From the NCBI RefSeq assembly GCF_000015865.1, contig NC_009012.1, positions 2,039,081 to 2,103,080 on the forward strand: a stretch of DNA of 64,000 nucleotides. Direction: 5' to 3'. Source of the stretch: Acetivibrio thermocellus ATCC 27405 (GTDB taxonomy: Bacteria > Bacillota > Clostridia > Acetivibrionales > Acetivibrionaceae). The notes below the pieces were generated by a model, which was not told the DNA's origin, made no database searches, and saw nothing but the letters and a program-made list of their open reading frames with translations. Below are positions 51,363-60,957 of this stretch, in pieces. Made by a program: the position numbers and the translations under genes. Position 1 is the stretch's first letter. Every line of letters begins with the position of its first letter.

Positions 51363-52055
51363 TTACTCTTTTCTCGGGTCGATTATTTTTACAGCTTCAT
51401 CAAATCTTCCGTATGTTCCTATGTTTTTCTCATAGGCTTCTTTCGGATCCACACCGTTTCTTATGGCTTCCATCATCTTTCCGAGATGAACAAATTTATA
51501 TCCGATAACTTCATTGTTTTCATCAAGACCGATGTTTAAAACATATCCTTCGGCCATTTCAAGATATCTTACACCTTTATCCTTTGTTCCAAACATTGTA
51601 CCAACCTGGGAACGCAATCCTTTTCCAAGGTCTTCAAGACTTGCTCCTATAGGAAGTCCGTTCTCGGAAAACGCAGTCTGGGTTCTTCCGTATACAAGCT
51701 GCTTGAATATCTCTCTCATTGCAACGTTTATAGCGTCACAAACAAGGTCGGTATTTAAAGCCTCAAGTATGGTCTTGCCTCCCAATATTTCAGCAGCCAT
51801 TGCAGCTGAGTGAGTCATTCCGGAGCAACCCAAAGTCTCAACCAGGGCTTCCTCGATAATACCGTTTTTAACGTTCAATGTAAGTTTGCAGCAACCCTGC
51901 TGTGGCGCGCACCAGCCCACACCATGGGACAGACCGGAGATATCTTTTATTTCCTTCGCTTTTACCCATTTTCCTTCTTCAGGGATTGGTGCGGGTCCAT
52001 GATTCGGTCCTTTTTTAACACAAATCATATTTTCAACTTCGTGTGAATAGTTCAT
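51363..52055 (-). CDS. NifU-like iron-sulphur scaffold protein paired with GGGtGRT
   Basis: A 230-residue protein with an IscU/NifU-like core (TLNVKNGIIEEALVETLGCSG, LGGKTILEAL) and extra N-terminal cysteines (CAPQQGCCKL). The Cys set could hold an iron-sulphur cluster. The C-terminal extension (~130-230) is specific to this pairing. Cotranscribed with the GGGtGRT gene; joint role in cluster handling is inference. Confidence 0.82.
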   Translation of the reverse strand: MNYSHEVENMICVKKGPNHGPAPIPEEGKWVKAKEIKDISGLSHGVGWCAPQQGCCKLTLNVKNGIIEEALVETLGCSGMTHSAAMAAEILGGKTILEALNTDLVCDAINVAMREIFKQLVYGRTQTAFSENGLPIGASLEDLGKGLRSQVGTMFGTKDKGVRYLEMAEGYVLNIGLDENNEVIGYKFVHLGKMMEAIRNGVDPKEAYEKNIGTYGRFDEAVKIIDPRKE

Positions 52056-52310
52056 TAATCTTTGTCCCCCTTTACTCTAACCTTACTATAAATTCATTTG
52101 TAAACCATTCTGCAAAAATTACAGCATACATTATATCATATAAAAGCGATGCTGCAATAAGTTTAACGTACTATATTACATAAAAAATTGAACATGAACG
52201 GATTAATAATACAGCCGGTTTCAGTTATGTCAATTTTTTCTTGTACAAGTAACCAAAAGAGCAAGTTTTACATAATATGAAATTAGAAATTTGAAGGATG
52301 GGGAGCAGAT

Positions 52311-52703
52311 ATGACCAAATACGAAAAACTTGAAATCATCACAAACGGAATAAATGCCGCCAACAAAATAAGGACTCTGCAAAGCTCTGTCTCAAATCAA
52401 AGGGCGGATGATCCCAATAATGTTGATCAAGTTGGACTCATCAGCCAGATGCTTGGCATACTTACCCAGTATTCGCCAAATACCCACAGAAAAAAACTGC
52501 TTAATGAAAATTTGAACAAAACCCGGATGTACAGCGAAGTATACAGAGGACTCAAGCATGAAATAAGGGATATAAAATCCCAGAACAAAATACATAAAAA
52601 TGACATCATCAAAACCCTACATATATTACAACCTGTAGTTAACAGACGCAGCCAGACTTTAATCGAAAAAATATTGAAAATTCAGGAGATATTAGACTCC
52701 TGA
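52311..52703 (+). CDS. Conserved hypothetical helical protein
   Basis: A 130-residue, mostly helical basic protein with a good GGGGAG site. No motif, signal peptide or membrane helix. Stands alone and converges with the next gene, overlapping it by 12 bases at the stops. I do not recognise it. Confidence 0.65.
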   Translation: MTKYEKLEIITNGINAANKIRTLQSSVSNQRADDPNNVDQVGLISQMLGILTQYSPNTHRKKLLNENLNKTRMYSEVYRGLKHEIRDIKSQNKIHKNDIIKTLHILQPVVNRRSQTLIEKILKIQEILDS

Positions 52704-53042
52704 TTTTCTGAAAAACCGTTTACCTCTTAAGCTATAGTATCCCCCTATACGAATTTTATCATAATTGAGTTCAGTTAAACCCCGAACCCCTTTTTCCACA
52801 GGGGTTCTTCTTCTCTTTACCCATATAACCTGCTCCGTCTGAGGCTTTTTTCCCGGTTCAAAGAAAGTGTGCATGACAAGCAAGGCATTGCCGATGGTAG
52901 TGCTGTATTTGCTCCGGCTTTCCATAACCTCTTCCTTGTCACTCAAGCACAGAACAACAAGACTTATAAAGCCAAATATCACGGCTAAAATTCCTGTAAT
53001 TAAAAAAGCTTTTATCATTTGCAACAAAAACAAATCTCCCAC
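52692..53042 (-). CDS. Small membrane protein, unknown
   Basis: A 116-residue protein with one strong N-terminal membrane helix (ITGILAVIFGFISLVVLCL, ~residues 12-33) and a basic soluble tail (VKRRRTPVEKG). GTG 53042 is six bases after GGAGG; an ATG at 53063 has no site. No family recognised. Confidence 0.6.
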   Translation of the reverse strand: MGDLFLLQMIKAFLITGILAVIFGFISLVVLCLSDKEEVMESRSKYSTTIGNALLVMHTFFEPGKKPQTEQVIWVKRRRTPVEKGVRGLTELNYDKIRIGGYYSLRGKRFFRKSGV

Positions 53043-53283
53043 ATCGTACCTCCAAAACCGCATTAAAAAGCAAAAATATTTTATTTATTCAACAATATTA
53101 TATCATATTATTGTATAATATTATTATGCCATTGAACTTCGTTCTTGCTTTTTTGTTCCCAGCAGTTTAAATTATGTGTAAAATAGTTTGTATAAGTATA
53201 TAATATAATTTAATCAGCTACAGACAATATAAACAAACTTTAAATTTACAAACATAAACAAACAAGTAAAGGAGTGGAGAAAC

Positions 53284-53838
53284 ATGGCAGTAAAAAACGC
53301 AATGACCGCTGATTTCTTAAGATCCGCATACGGCGGTGAAAGTATGGCTCACATGAGATATCTTCATTGGGGAGACCTTGCGGAAAAGGATGGTTTTCCA
53401 AACATAGCAAAACTGTTTAGAGCCATAGCTTATGCCGAACAAGTTCATGCAGGCAATCACTTCAATGAATTGAAAGACCAAAAAGGAGATTATACAGTAA
53501 CAGCCGGAGCGGTTTTTGGCATCGGAACCGTGGTTGAAAACCTTCAGGGAGCTATAAACGGTGAGCTTCATGAAGTTGAGCAAATGTATCCCGTATATCT
53601 GGAAGCGGCAAAATTCCAGGATGAAAAAGGAGCTCAGCGCAGTTTCCACTTTGCACTGGAAGCTGAAAAGATTCACGCTCAATTGTTCTCGGACGCACAA
53701 AAAGCGGCAAAAGAGGGAAAAGACATGCAGCTTGAAGCAGTATACATCTGCCCTGTTTGCGGACATACAGTCCTTGACAATGCTCCGGACAAATGCCCTG
53801 TTTGCGGCGCAAAAAAAGAAATGTATAAAAAATTCTAA
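53284..53838 (+). CDS. rbr: Rubrerythrin
   Basis: A 184-residue protein. Residues ~1-140 form the ferritin-like diiron domain (GESMAHMRYLHWGDLAEKDG, YAEQVHAGNHFNEL, LEAEKIHAQLF) and the end is a rubredoxin domain with CPVCGH...CPVCGAKK. It reduces hydrogen peroxide in anaerobes. Strong AAAGGAG site before ATG. The tRNA-Pro gene follows after 61 bases. Confidence 0.95.
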   Translation: MAVKNAMTADFLRSAYGGESMAHMRYLHWGDLAEKDGFPNIAKLFRAIAYAEQVHAGNHFNELKDQKGDYTVTAGAVFGIGTVVENLQGAINGELHEVEQMYPVYLEAAKFQDEKGAQRSFHFALEAEKIHAQLFSDAQKAAKEGKDMQLEAVYICPVCGHTVLDNAPDKCPVCGAKKEMYKKF

Positions 53839-53880
53839 AAAACTTTTAAAATTCCCTATTGCAAATTAAGTAATTTGGTG

Positions 53881-53987
<107 letters not shown>

Positions 53988-54141
53988 TCTTTTTTTATTC
54001 CTCTATATATCATTAACCCATATTATTATTCCACTTTCTGAATTTTATGTTGAAATTTTATGCTATGATTTTTATTTTTCGGTATTTTTCAATTTTCGTG
54101 CTGTAATTTCCGATTTTCGCATTTTTTAATTTTCGTATTAC

Positions 54142-54930
54142 CTAATCCAGTATTATGTCAAATACTATTGATTTCACCACGGCAAAATATTCTCTTATAT
54201 ATGAATTAACAAGTACAACGGGATTTGTCGGCGCAGTAATTCCATAGGGCGTAAAACCGTTATGCCGTGCAAGAATTTTTGCCCTGAACATATGGAAGTC
54301 ATTGGTGACAATCATTATTCTGTAGTCGCTTCTTCCTGTAAGCTGTTTTAAAACTTCCGCGGTATATTTCATGTTTTCATTTGTGCTGGTTGCCCTGTCT
54401 TCCATAATAATTCTGTCTTCGTCAATTCCGTGGCTTACCAGGTATCTTTTCATTGCCTCAGCCTCAGTTAAATCCTCACCGGGACCCTGTCCACCTGTCA
54501 CAACCACCTTTAACTCAGGGTTGGCCCTAAGATATTCCACACCCTTGTCCAGCCGGTATTGAAAAGTGGGAGTTATCCGGTCGCCTTTTAATCCGGCTCC
54601 CAGAATAACCAGATAATCGACCTCCACATTTTTGTCGGTGTCAGATGATGCGAAAATCAAGCCCAGTATCAATACAAAGGAGCCTGCAAAAGCAATTAAG
54701 GCGCCAAAAAACAGCCTCCTTAAAATCGTATTTTTGATCCGAAGCATATCTCCTTTGCCTGAAAGCCTCACTGACGCCACAAAGGTAAGAACTATTCCCG
54801 CAACAAGCGGAAACAAAATTCCAAAATTAATTACCGTGCCAATAGCCATTAACATCAAAAAATCCAATATTCCCAAGACCCCTATGATGAGCATTAAAAC
54901 ATCAAAAATCTTTACAACCTTTTGTTTCAT
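54142..54930 (-). CDS. YdcF/SanA-family membrane protein (DUF218)
   Basis: A 262-residue protein with three N-terminal membrane helices (within residues ~5-100) and a DUF218 domain: LVILGAGLKGDRITPTFQYR, VVVTGGQGPGEDLTEAEAM, ATSTNENMKYTAEVL and VTNDFHMFRA. The family is linked to envelope integrity and possible nucleotide or SAM binding; the reaction is unknown. ATG 54930 follows AGGGGGAG. Confidence 0.85.
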   Translation of the reverse strand: MKQKVVKIFDVLMLIIGVLGILDFLMLMAIGTVINFGILFPLVAGIVLTFVASVRLSGKGDMLRIKNTILRRLFFGALIAFAGSFVLILGLIFASSDTDKNVEVDYLVILGAGLKGDRITPTFQYRLDKGVEYLRANPELKVVVTGGQGPGEDLTEAEAMKRYLVSHGIDEDRIIMEDRATSTNENMKYTAEVLKQLTGRSDYRIMIVTNDFHMFRAKILARHNGFTPYGITAPTNPVVLVNSYIREYFAVVKSIVFDIILD

Positions 54931-55084
54931 TTTTCTCCCCCTGATACAATCTGACATCAATTTCTATTATATATAAAATAACGGCAAGGCACGATGCAGG
55001 TGAAAGCCTGGAACAAGCTTATGGACAACATCTTACCATAAGTATAAAATCATATTTTCTTGCATATACTATTTTTTTCACATT

Positions 55085-57529
55085 TTAATCAGAATTCTTC
55101 TTTGCATCCTTTGCATCCTTTGCTTCCTTTTCATCCTTGCCAAATCCGGCAACCGTTCTTGCATATTTTTTAAGTTTCTCATATACAAGATAGTTTATTG
55201 TTCCCTCAGGATAAGTTCCGTCTTCTCTCTTTTCCCCTGCTTTCATTCCTGTAAGTATTTCAATTCCCTCATCTATGGTTTTTACGGCATATATATGGAA
55301 CTTGCCTTCTTTCACCGCTTCAATAACCTCATCGTTCAAAGCAAGATTTCTTACATTCTGGTAAGGAATAATTACTCCATGCTTGCCGTTAAGTCCACGG
55401 GCTTTGCAAAGCTCGAAGAATCCTTCTATTTTCTCATTAACCCCGCCAATAGGTTGAATTTCTCCTTTCTGGTTAACCGAACCCGTTACCGCAATGCTCT
55501 GTTTTATGGGAACCTCCGCCAGGCTTGACAGAATCGCATAGAGCTCCGCGCTTGATGCACTGTCGCCGTCAACTCCGCTGTACAGCTGTTCGAAGCACAG
55601 GCTTGCAGTCAGAGACAGCGGTATATCCTGGGCATATTTTTGACCAATGTACCCGCTCAATATCAGAACCCCTTTTGTATGGGATGTCCCGCTCATTTCA
55701 ACTTCTCTTTCAATATTTACTATTCCTTTTTCACCCATAAAGGTGTTTGCGGTTATCCTCGTGGGCTTTCCGAAGCAATAGTCTCCAATATCAAGTACGG
55801 TAAGGCCGTTTATCTGTCCCACTGCCTCGCCTTCGGTATCCAAAATTATAATACCGTCCTTCAAAAGCTCCAAAAGCTTTTTATCATACTTGTTTGACCT
55901 GTATATCTTCTCCTGAATCGCTTTATTTACATGCTCCGCTTTGACCAGACTGCTTCCGTCGATTTGAGCCCATGCCGCAGATTCACAAAGTATCTCAACA
56001 ATATCATTAAACCTGGTGGAAAGCTTGTTCTGATCGCCGACCAGGCGCGAACTGTACTCAACCACCTTTGCCACCCCGGTCCTGTCAAAATGCGGGGCGT
56101 TCTCCCTTCTGCAGAATGAGCTTATAAACTGCGCCAGTTTCAAGGTATTGTCTTCGTTTCTGTCCATCTCTTCGTCAAAATCCACTTTTATTTTAAAGAG
56201 CTTTTTGAAATCCTCATCATATTCATAAAGCAGCTGGTGCAAAAACTCGTTTCCCACCAAAATCACTTTGACCTGCAAAGGTATGGGCTCGGGCTTTAAT
56301 GTCGACACTGCCACAAGTCCCATTTGCTCCTTCATATTCTCAATGGTTATCTGGCGGGTTTTCAGTGCCCTTTTTAGAGCTTCCCAGGATTGGACATTGC
56401 TAAGTACATCCTTTGCCTGGAGTATCAGATAACCTCCGTTTGCCTGATGGAACAATCCCGGTTTTATCATTGTAAAATCAGTTATCATTGTTCCAAATTC
56501 GTTTTCATATTCCACTCTTCCAATAAGATTGTAATATGTAGGATTGAAATCGACTATGACAGGAGCTCCTTCAAGACCGGAATTGTCCACCAAAAGATTT
56601 ACTTTATATTTGTCTACAGGCGAGCCTTCATTACCTTTAAGCCAGGGCATAATGAGCTGTTGTTCTTCAGAATACTCTTCCTCCCTGAAATCATCAAGAT
56701 TTTGAAGAATATCTTCCTGAACCTGTTCCAAATATTTAACCACTTCTTTGTAATCCTTGTACTTTTCTTTGAGGTCATTTATCTGCATGCCTACGGCAAA
56801 CAAGGCAATTTTATTCTCCCATTCAGCAACCCTTTCTTCCGCTTCCCTTTCAATATTTTTTATCTTTCTGATTATTTCCAAAGTCTCAAGCTGAACTATA
56901 TTTGATCTTTCCGTTATTTCCTGCTTAATCTTTTCATCAAGTTGCCCGTATTCCTCCTCCGTTATTGTCTTGCCTTCAATTACCGGAAGAAAGTATATTC
57001 CTGCGTTTGTTGTCCTGACTTTGAAGCCTTGTTTTTCAGCATCCCTGTTTAATATTTCCATAAGTTCGGCCTTTTTTCCCTGATATTCATTTGCAATGGC
57101 CGCCCTTTCTCTTTCATAGTCCTCACTTTCAAAAGCCCTGCTGATTTCCTGCTGAAGTACTTTTATAAATTCCTCCATGTCCTTTTTAAACACTTTGCCA
57201 AGTCCTGCAGGCAGATTTATCGCTTTAGGCTGATTCGGATTCTCAAAATTATATACATAGCACCAGTCATCCGGAGTCTTGCAATTTTTAGCTATTTTCT
57301 TAATATAATTTACAGCGTAACTAGTTTTGCCGGTTCCGGTCATACCACTCATAAAAATATTGTAACCGCGGGTATTGATTTTAAGTCCGAATGTCATGGC
57401 ACGCACAGCACGTTCCTGACCTATAATTCCTTCAAGGGGTTCCAACTCTGAAGTGTCATTAAACTTGAAAGAATTAGGATCACATTCCTTCCTTAACATA
57501 CCGGCAGGCAACCCACTAATTTGCGGCAT
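55085..57529 (-). CDS. Lon-like ATP-dependent protease
   Basis: An 814-residue protease. AAA module with Walker A GMTGTGKT (~residue 60) and a long coiled-coil insertion (~110-290); Walker B area GGYLILQAKDV. The C-terminal Lon protease domain has the catalytic Ser in GDSASSAELYAIL and Lys in PIGGVNEKIEGFFELC. It has no LAN substrate domain, so it is the AAA_32/LonB-like type rather than classical Lon. The acidic/lysine tail repeats EAKDAKDAK. ATG 57529 follows GGGGG. Confidence 0.9.
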   Translation of the reverse strand: MPQISGLPAGMLRKECDPNSFKFNDTSELEPLEGIIGQERAVRAMTFGLKINTRGYNIFMSGMTGTGKTSYAVNYIKKIAKNCKTPDDWCYVYNFENPNQPKAINLPAGLGKVFKKDMEEFIKVLQQEISRAFESEDYERERAAIANEYQGKKAELMEILNRDAEKQGFKVRTTNAGIYFLPVIEGKTITEEEYGQLDEKIKQEITERSNIVQLETLEIIRKIKNIEREAEERVAEWENKIALFAVGMQINDLKEKYKDYKEVVKYLEQVQEDILQNLDDFREEEYSEEQQLIMPWLKGNEGSPVDKYKVNLLVDNSGLEGAPVIVDFNPTYYNLIGRVEYENEFGTMITDFTMIKPGLFHQANGGYLILQAKDVLSNVQSWEALKRALKTRQITIENMKEQMGLVAVSTLKPEPIPLQVKVILVGNEFLHQLLYEYDEDFKKLFKIKVDFDEEMDRNEDNTLKLAQFISSFCRRENAPHFDRTGVAKVVEYSSRLVGDQNKLSTRFNDIVEILCESAAWAQIDGSSLVKAEHVNKAIQEKIYRSNKYDKKLLELLKDGIIILDTEGEAVGQINGLTVLDIGDYCFGKPTRITANTFMGEKGIVNIEREVEMSGTSHTKGVLILSGYIGQKYAQDIPLSLTASLCFEQLYSGVDGDSASSAELYAILSSLAEVPIKQSIAVTGSVNQKGEIQPIGGVNEKIEGFFELCKARGLNGKHGVIIPYQNVRNLALNDEVIEAVKEGKFHIYAVKTIDEGIEILTGMKAGEKREDGTYPEGTINYLVYEKLKKYARTVAGFGKDEKEAKDAKDAKKNSD

Positions 57530-57810
57530 ACACTTTCCCCCTTTAAACCAGCTATTTTGAAAAACATATGGCAAGACTTCTATTAATATTAAATTATTCA
57601 ATGTAATAAACAGTGGAATTTGATTTTGAAACGACTAATATTTCAAATATAGACCATCGTCACTTTATTTTGACTTCATACATACTAAAACCGATTTTTA
57701 TAACATTATCCTTTACGCATTATATTCTATTATGACATGACAAAATCCTCTTTGATTTTATAATTTTAATTTTTTAATTTACATAACAAGATATATTAAT
57801 ATTTGTAAAT

Positions 57811-58269
57811 TTATAGTATATCTTCTTTCCACATTATAATTGCATCCTCACCATTATCCGCATAATAGCCTTTTCTTAAGCCCATTTCCTTAAAGCCATA
57901 TTTACAATACAATGCCTGGGCCGCCAGATTGCTTTTTCTGACCTCCAGAGTCATTTTCACAATTCCTCGTTCTTTGGCAATATCAACCAGTTTCTCCACC
58001 AGTCTGCTGCCAATTCCATTCTGTCTGTATTCCGGATGCACCGCTATGTTTGTAATATGACCTTCATCAAAAATTTTCCACATTCCGGCATAGCCAATGG
58101 CTTTACCGTTCACCTTTGCCGTTATATATATCGCCATTCTGTTGTTCAGAACTTCCTCAATAAGCGCATTTTTGGACCATGGAATTGTAAAACTCAGCTT
58201 TTCCACGACCATCACGTCATCAATATCTTCAAGAGTCATATATGATATTTCAACATCATCCAAACCCAT
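57811..58269 (-). CDS. rimI: Ribosomal protein S18 alanine N-acetyltransferase type GNAT enzyme
   Basis: A 152-residue GNAT acetyltransferase: LSFTIPWSKNALIEEV, HITNIAVHPEYRQNGIGSRL with the acetyl-CoA loop, and KSNLAAQALYCKYGF. Position right after tsaB matches RimI in Firmicutes. ATG 58269 follows AGGTGG overlapping the end of tsaB region. Confidence 0.9.
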   Translation of the reverse strand: MGLDDVEISYMTLEDIDDVMVVEKLSFTIPWSKNALIEEVLNNRMAIYITAKVNGKAIGYAGMWKIFDEGHITNIAVHPEYRQNGIGSRLVEKLVDIAKERGIVKMTLEVRKSNLAAQALYCKYGFKEMGLRKGYYADNGEDAIIMWKEDIL

Positions 58270-58280
58270 CTTTTCCCACC

Positions 58281-58991
58281 TTAACAGTCCTTGCAAAGCT
58301 TTTTCTCATATTCTCTTTCAGCCTGGGACTTTCTAAGATAGAAAGGCACCATGTCAAAACAGCTTTCCAGTTCATTGTTCATTGCTTTTAAATAAGCAAG
58401 ACGGGCAACCGATGAAGCCCTCTGAAGAAGAAGGTTTCCCGGAGCAATTTTACAGTCGTCTCCAAGCTCCTGTGTAAAATATTCTTCATGCATTTTTGCA
58501 GCATCCCCGGCAAAAATGACTTTTTTGCCCATGTCCTTTATAAGCTGTACCAATTCGGACACCGGTATCCCCATATAATCCGTAATCCTCTTCTGCCCGT
58601 TCTCATCCCAATCGTAAAGTGCGGTATACACCTGGTTGTTTCTTGCATCCATGACCGGGCATATTGTAAAACTGTTCATCGGAATATTATATGCTATTGC
58701 ATCCAATGTCGGCACACTTACGACAGGTTTTCCCGTCGCATAGGCCATGGCCTTTACGGTGGTAACCCCGATTCTCAGTCCCGTAAAAGAGCCCGGACCT
58801 GTGGAGGCCGCAAAAACATCTATGTCTTTCGGCGCCAGTTCCAATGAGGCAAGAACCTCCCTGATCATCGCTACAAGCTGCTGGGAATGGGTTTTTCTGT
58901 GGTTTAGCATATATTCCGCAAGAAGCCTGTCATCCTCCATCACCGCAACGGCAGCAACCAGCGCCGATGTATCCAAAGCCAGTATTTTCAT
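58281..58991 (-). CDS. tsaB: tRNA threonylcarbamoyladenosine synthesis protein TsaB
   Basis: A 236-residue ASKHA-fold protein: MKILALDTSALVAAVAV, HSQQLVAMI, ASTGPGSFTGLRIGV and VMDARNNQVYTALY. It joins TsaD and TsaE to make the t6A base of ANN-decoding tRNAs. Overlaps tsaE by four bases. Confidence 0.94.
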   Translation of the reverse strand: MKILALDTSALVAAVAVMEDDRLLAEYMLNHRKTHSQQLVAMIREVLASLELAPKDIDVFAASTGPGSFTGLRIGVTTVKAMAYATGKPVVSVPTLDAIAYNIPMNSFTICPVMDARNNQVYTALYDWDENGQKRITDYMGIPVSELVQLIKDMGKKVIFAGDAAKMHEEYFTQELGDDCKIAPGNLLLQRASSVARLAYLKAMNNELESCFDMVPFYLRKSQAEREYEKKLCKDC

Positions 58992-59473
58992 TTTTGTCTC
59001 TCATCTCCCAAAACAAGCTTTTCCTCGTATTCCCGATACCTCTCACCGTTGAACTCCACGCGGATTATCCTTTCATCCACTCCGTTTTTAAGGTCTTTTT
59101 CTATCGTAATCCAAATATTTTCATCGGGCAGTATGCTTTTTATAAGGTCCGCCCACTCAATCACCACTATCCCGTCACCGTAGAGATATTCCTCAAATCC
59201 GATTTCAAACATTTCTTCCGGGTCGGAAATCCTGTAAACATCAAAGTGGTAAAGGGATATGTCTCCTTTTTCGTATTCGTTAACAATGGTAAAGGTCGGA
59301 CTTGTTATATATTCATCAATTCCCAAAGCAGAGGCAATACCGTTTGTAAGTACCGTCTTTCCCGTACCCAAATCTCCGGTTATGCAAACAATATCACCCT
59401 TCTTTAGCAGTACACCAAGTTTCTTTCCAAATTCAATTGTATCCTCTTGTGAACAGGTTCTAATCTCTTTCAT
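58988..59473 (-). CDS. tsaE: tRNA threonylcarbamoyladenosine synthesis ATPase TsaE
   Basis: A 161-residue P-loop protein: Walker A GDLGTGKT, then SPTFTIVNEYE, HFDVYRISDPEE and VIEWADLI. ATPase of the t6A complex. ATG 59473 lies inside the end of the amidohydrolase gene, giving a 14-base overlap. Confidence 0.94.
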   Translation of the reverse strand: MKEIRTCSQEDTIEFGKKLGVLLKKGDIVCITGDLGTGKTVLTNGIASALGIDEYITSPTFTIVNEYEKGDISLYHFDVYRISDPEEMFEIGFEEYLYGDGIVVIEWADLIKSILPDENIWITIEKDLKNGVDERIIRVEFNGERYREYEEKLVLGDERQK

Positions 59474-60662
59474 GTTTCTTCCTCTCGTAAACAACCTTTC
59501 CGTTAATAATGGTTGTGGAAACTTTAGACCTTATGTCAAAGGGATGACCGTCATAGATGGCAATGTCCGCATCCTTCCCCACTTCTATGCTTCCCACCCG
59601 GTCGGCTATTCCTGTAAGTTCGGCGGCATTTATGGTAACTGCCCTGAGGGCCTCCATTTCGTCCATACCCTCTCTTACCGCCATAGCCGCACACAGTATC
59701 AAATACTGTATCGGAGTACATGGATGGTCCGTCATTATGGCCACCTTGACTCCCGCCTTCGCCAAAATTCCAGGTGTTTTCAAACTGAGGTTCCGAAGCT
59801 CCACTTTTGACCTGTCGGTAAGTGACGACCCCACAATTGCCGAAACTCCTTCCTCTGCAAGAATGTCCTTTATAAGATGGCCTTCGGTGCAATGCTCTAT
59901 TGTAAGCCTTAGCCCAAATTCCTTTGCTATCCTTATGGCGGTAAGGATGTCATCCGCCCTGTGCGCATGTGCTTTTATCGGAATTTCCCTGTTTAAAACC
60001 TTCAGCAGAGCTTCCATTTTCATATCATATTCCGGTTTGTCGTTTTCTTCCGGATTTTTGTTGTACTCATCCATCAATTCCTTGTACTCTTTGGCTTTCA
60101 TCAGGTTTTCCCTGAGAATGGCCGCAGTGGCCATACGGGTTGTAGGCGCCGTTTTTCTTTCATTGTACACTGTCTTTGGGTTTTCTCCAAAGGCCACTTT
60201 CATGGCTACAGGGTCTTTTACCACCATTTCCTCTATTCGTCTTCCGTAAGTTTTCAAGGCAACAAACTGTCCACCTATCACATTGGCGCTCCCCGGCCCT
60301 GTAACCACGGTGGTAACTCCGTTTTCCCGCGCCTCCTCAAATGCTCGGTCCAAATAATACACCGCATCTATAGCCCTAAGATGAGGAGTAACAGGATCTG
60401 TTGCTTCATTGCCGTCATCCCCTTCAAAGCCAACGGAATCTTCCCACATTCCCACATGACAGTGCGCATCAATAAGCCCAGGAAGTATGTATTTATTCTT
60501 TGCATCAATAACTTCCAAATCACCGGAATTCAAAACTTCCTGATTAAATGCGGCAGGATATTCTCCCACTTCAACTATTTTCCCCGCATCAATCAAAATA
60601 TATCCGTTTTCATAATTTACTCCGGCCATGGTTAAAATTTTACCGTTTCTTATCAGCAGCAT
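59460..60662 (-). CDS. Amidohydrolase, imidazolonepropionase-like
   Basis: A 400-residue TIM-barrel metal hydrolase. N-terminal beta sandwich, then LPGLIDAHCHVGM (metal-binding HxH), the KAHAHRADD and TIEHCTEG segments with further His ligands, and MTDHPCTP with the catalytic Asp. Ends with GKDADIAIYDGHPFD. Substrate unknown. First of a compact run with tsaE, tsaB and rimI. ATG 60662 follows GGAGGG. Confidence 0.88.
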   Translation of the reverse strand: MLLIRNGKILTMAGVNYENGYILIDAGKIVEVGEYPAAFNQEVLNSGDLEVIDAKNKYILPGLIDAHCHVGMWEDSVGFEGDDGNEATDPVTPHLRAIDAVYYLDRAFEEARENGVTTVVTGPGSANVIGGQFVALKTYGRRIEEMVVKDPVAMKVAFGENPKTVYNERKTAPTTRMATAAILRENLMKAKEYKELMDEYNKNPEENDKPEYDMKMEALLKVLNREIPIKAHAHRADDILTAIRIAKEFGLRLTIEHCTEGHLIKDILAEEGVSAIVGSSLTDRSKVELRNLSLKTPGILAKAGVKVAIMTDHPCTPIQYLILCAAMAVREGMDEMEALRAVTINAAELTGIADRVGSIEVGKDADIAIYDGHPFDIRSKVSTTIINGKVVYERKKHERD

Positions 60663-60957
60663 ATTGCCCTCCAAAAATCTTGTTTTGTATGGTTTATATA
60701 AACTGCATCTTAAGTTTCATACAGTTCATTTTTCAGAATATTTTATTTTATTATTTTATTATATTGCTGCTGTAATTACAATAGTGTAAGATGTGAGCTA
60801 AGATGAGTACTTTTGATAGGTATTTTTTTCGGTGTGAGGTTTCTTATGGGCTGTCAGAAGTAAATTTGCCAATTATCATTGTCAGTTACAATTGTCAATT
60901 ATCACTGCCAATTATCCGGCAGCATCAAATCTTTCGAATTATCCGACAACAAACAAA

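Noticed and set aside
60868-60915. Three CAATTATC short repeats after the amidohydrolase region
   Set aside because: Short, AT-rich and irregularly spaced; no partner feature to support an operator.
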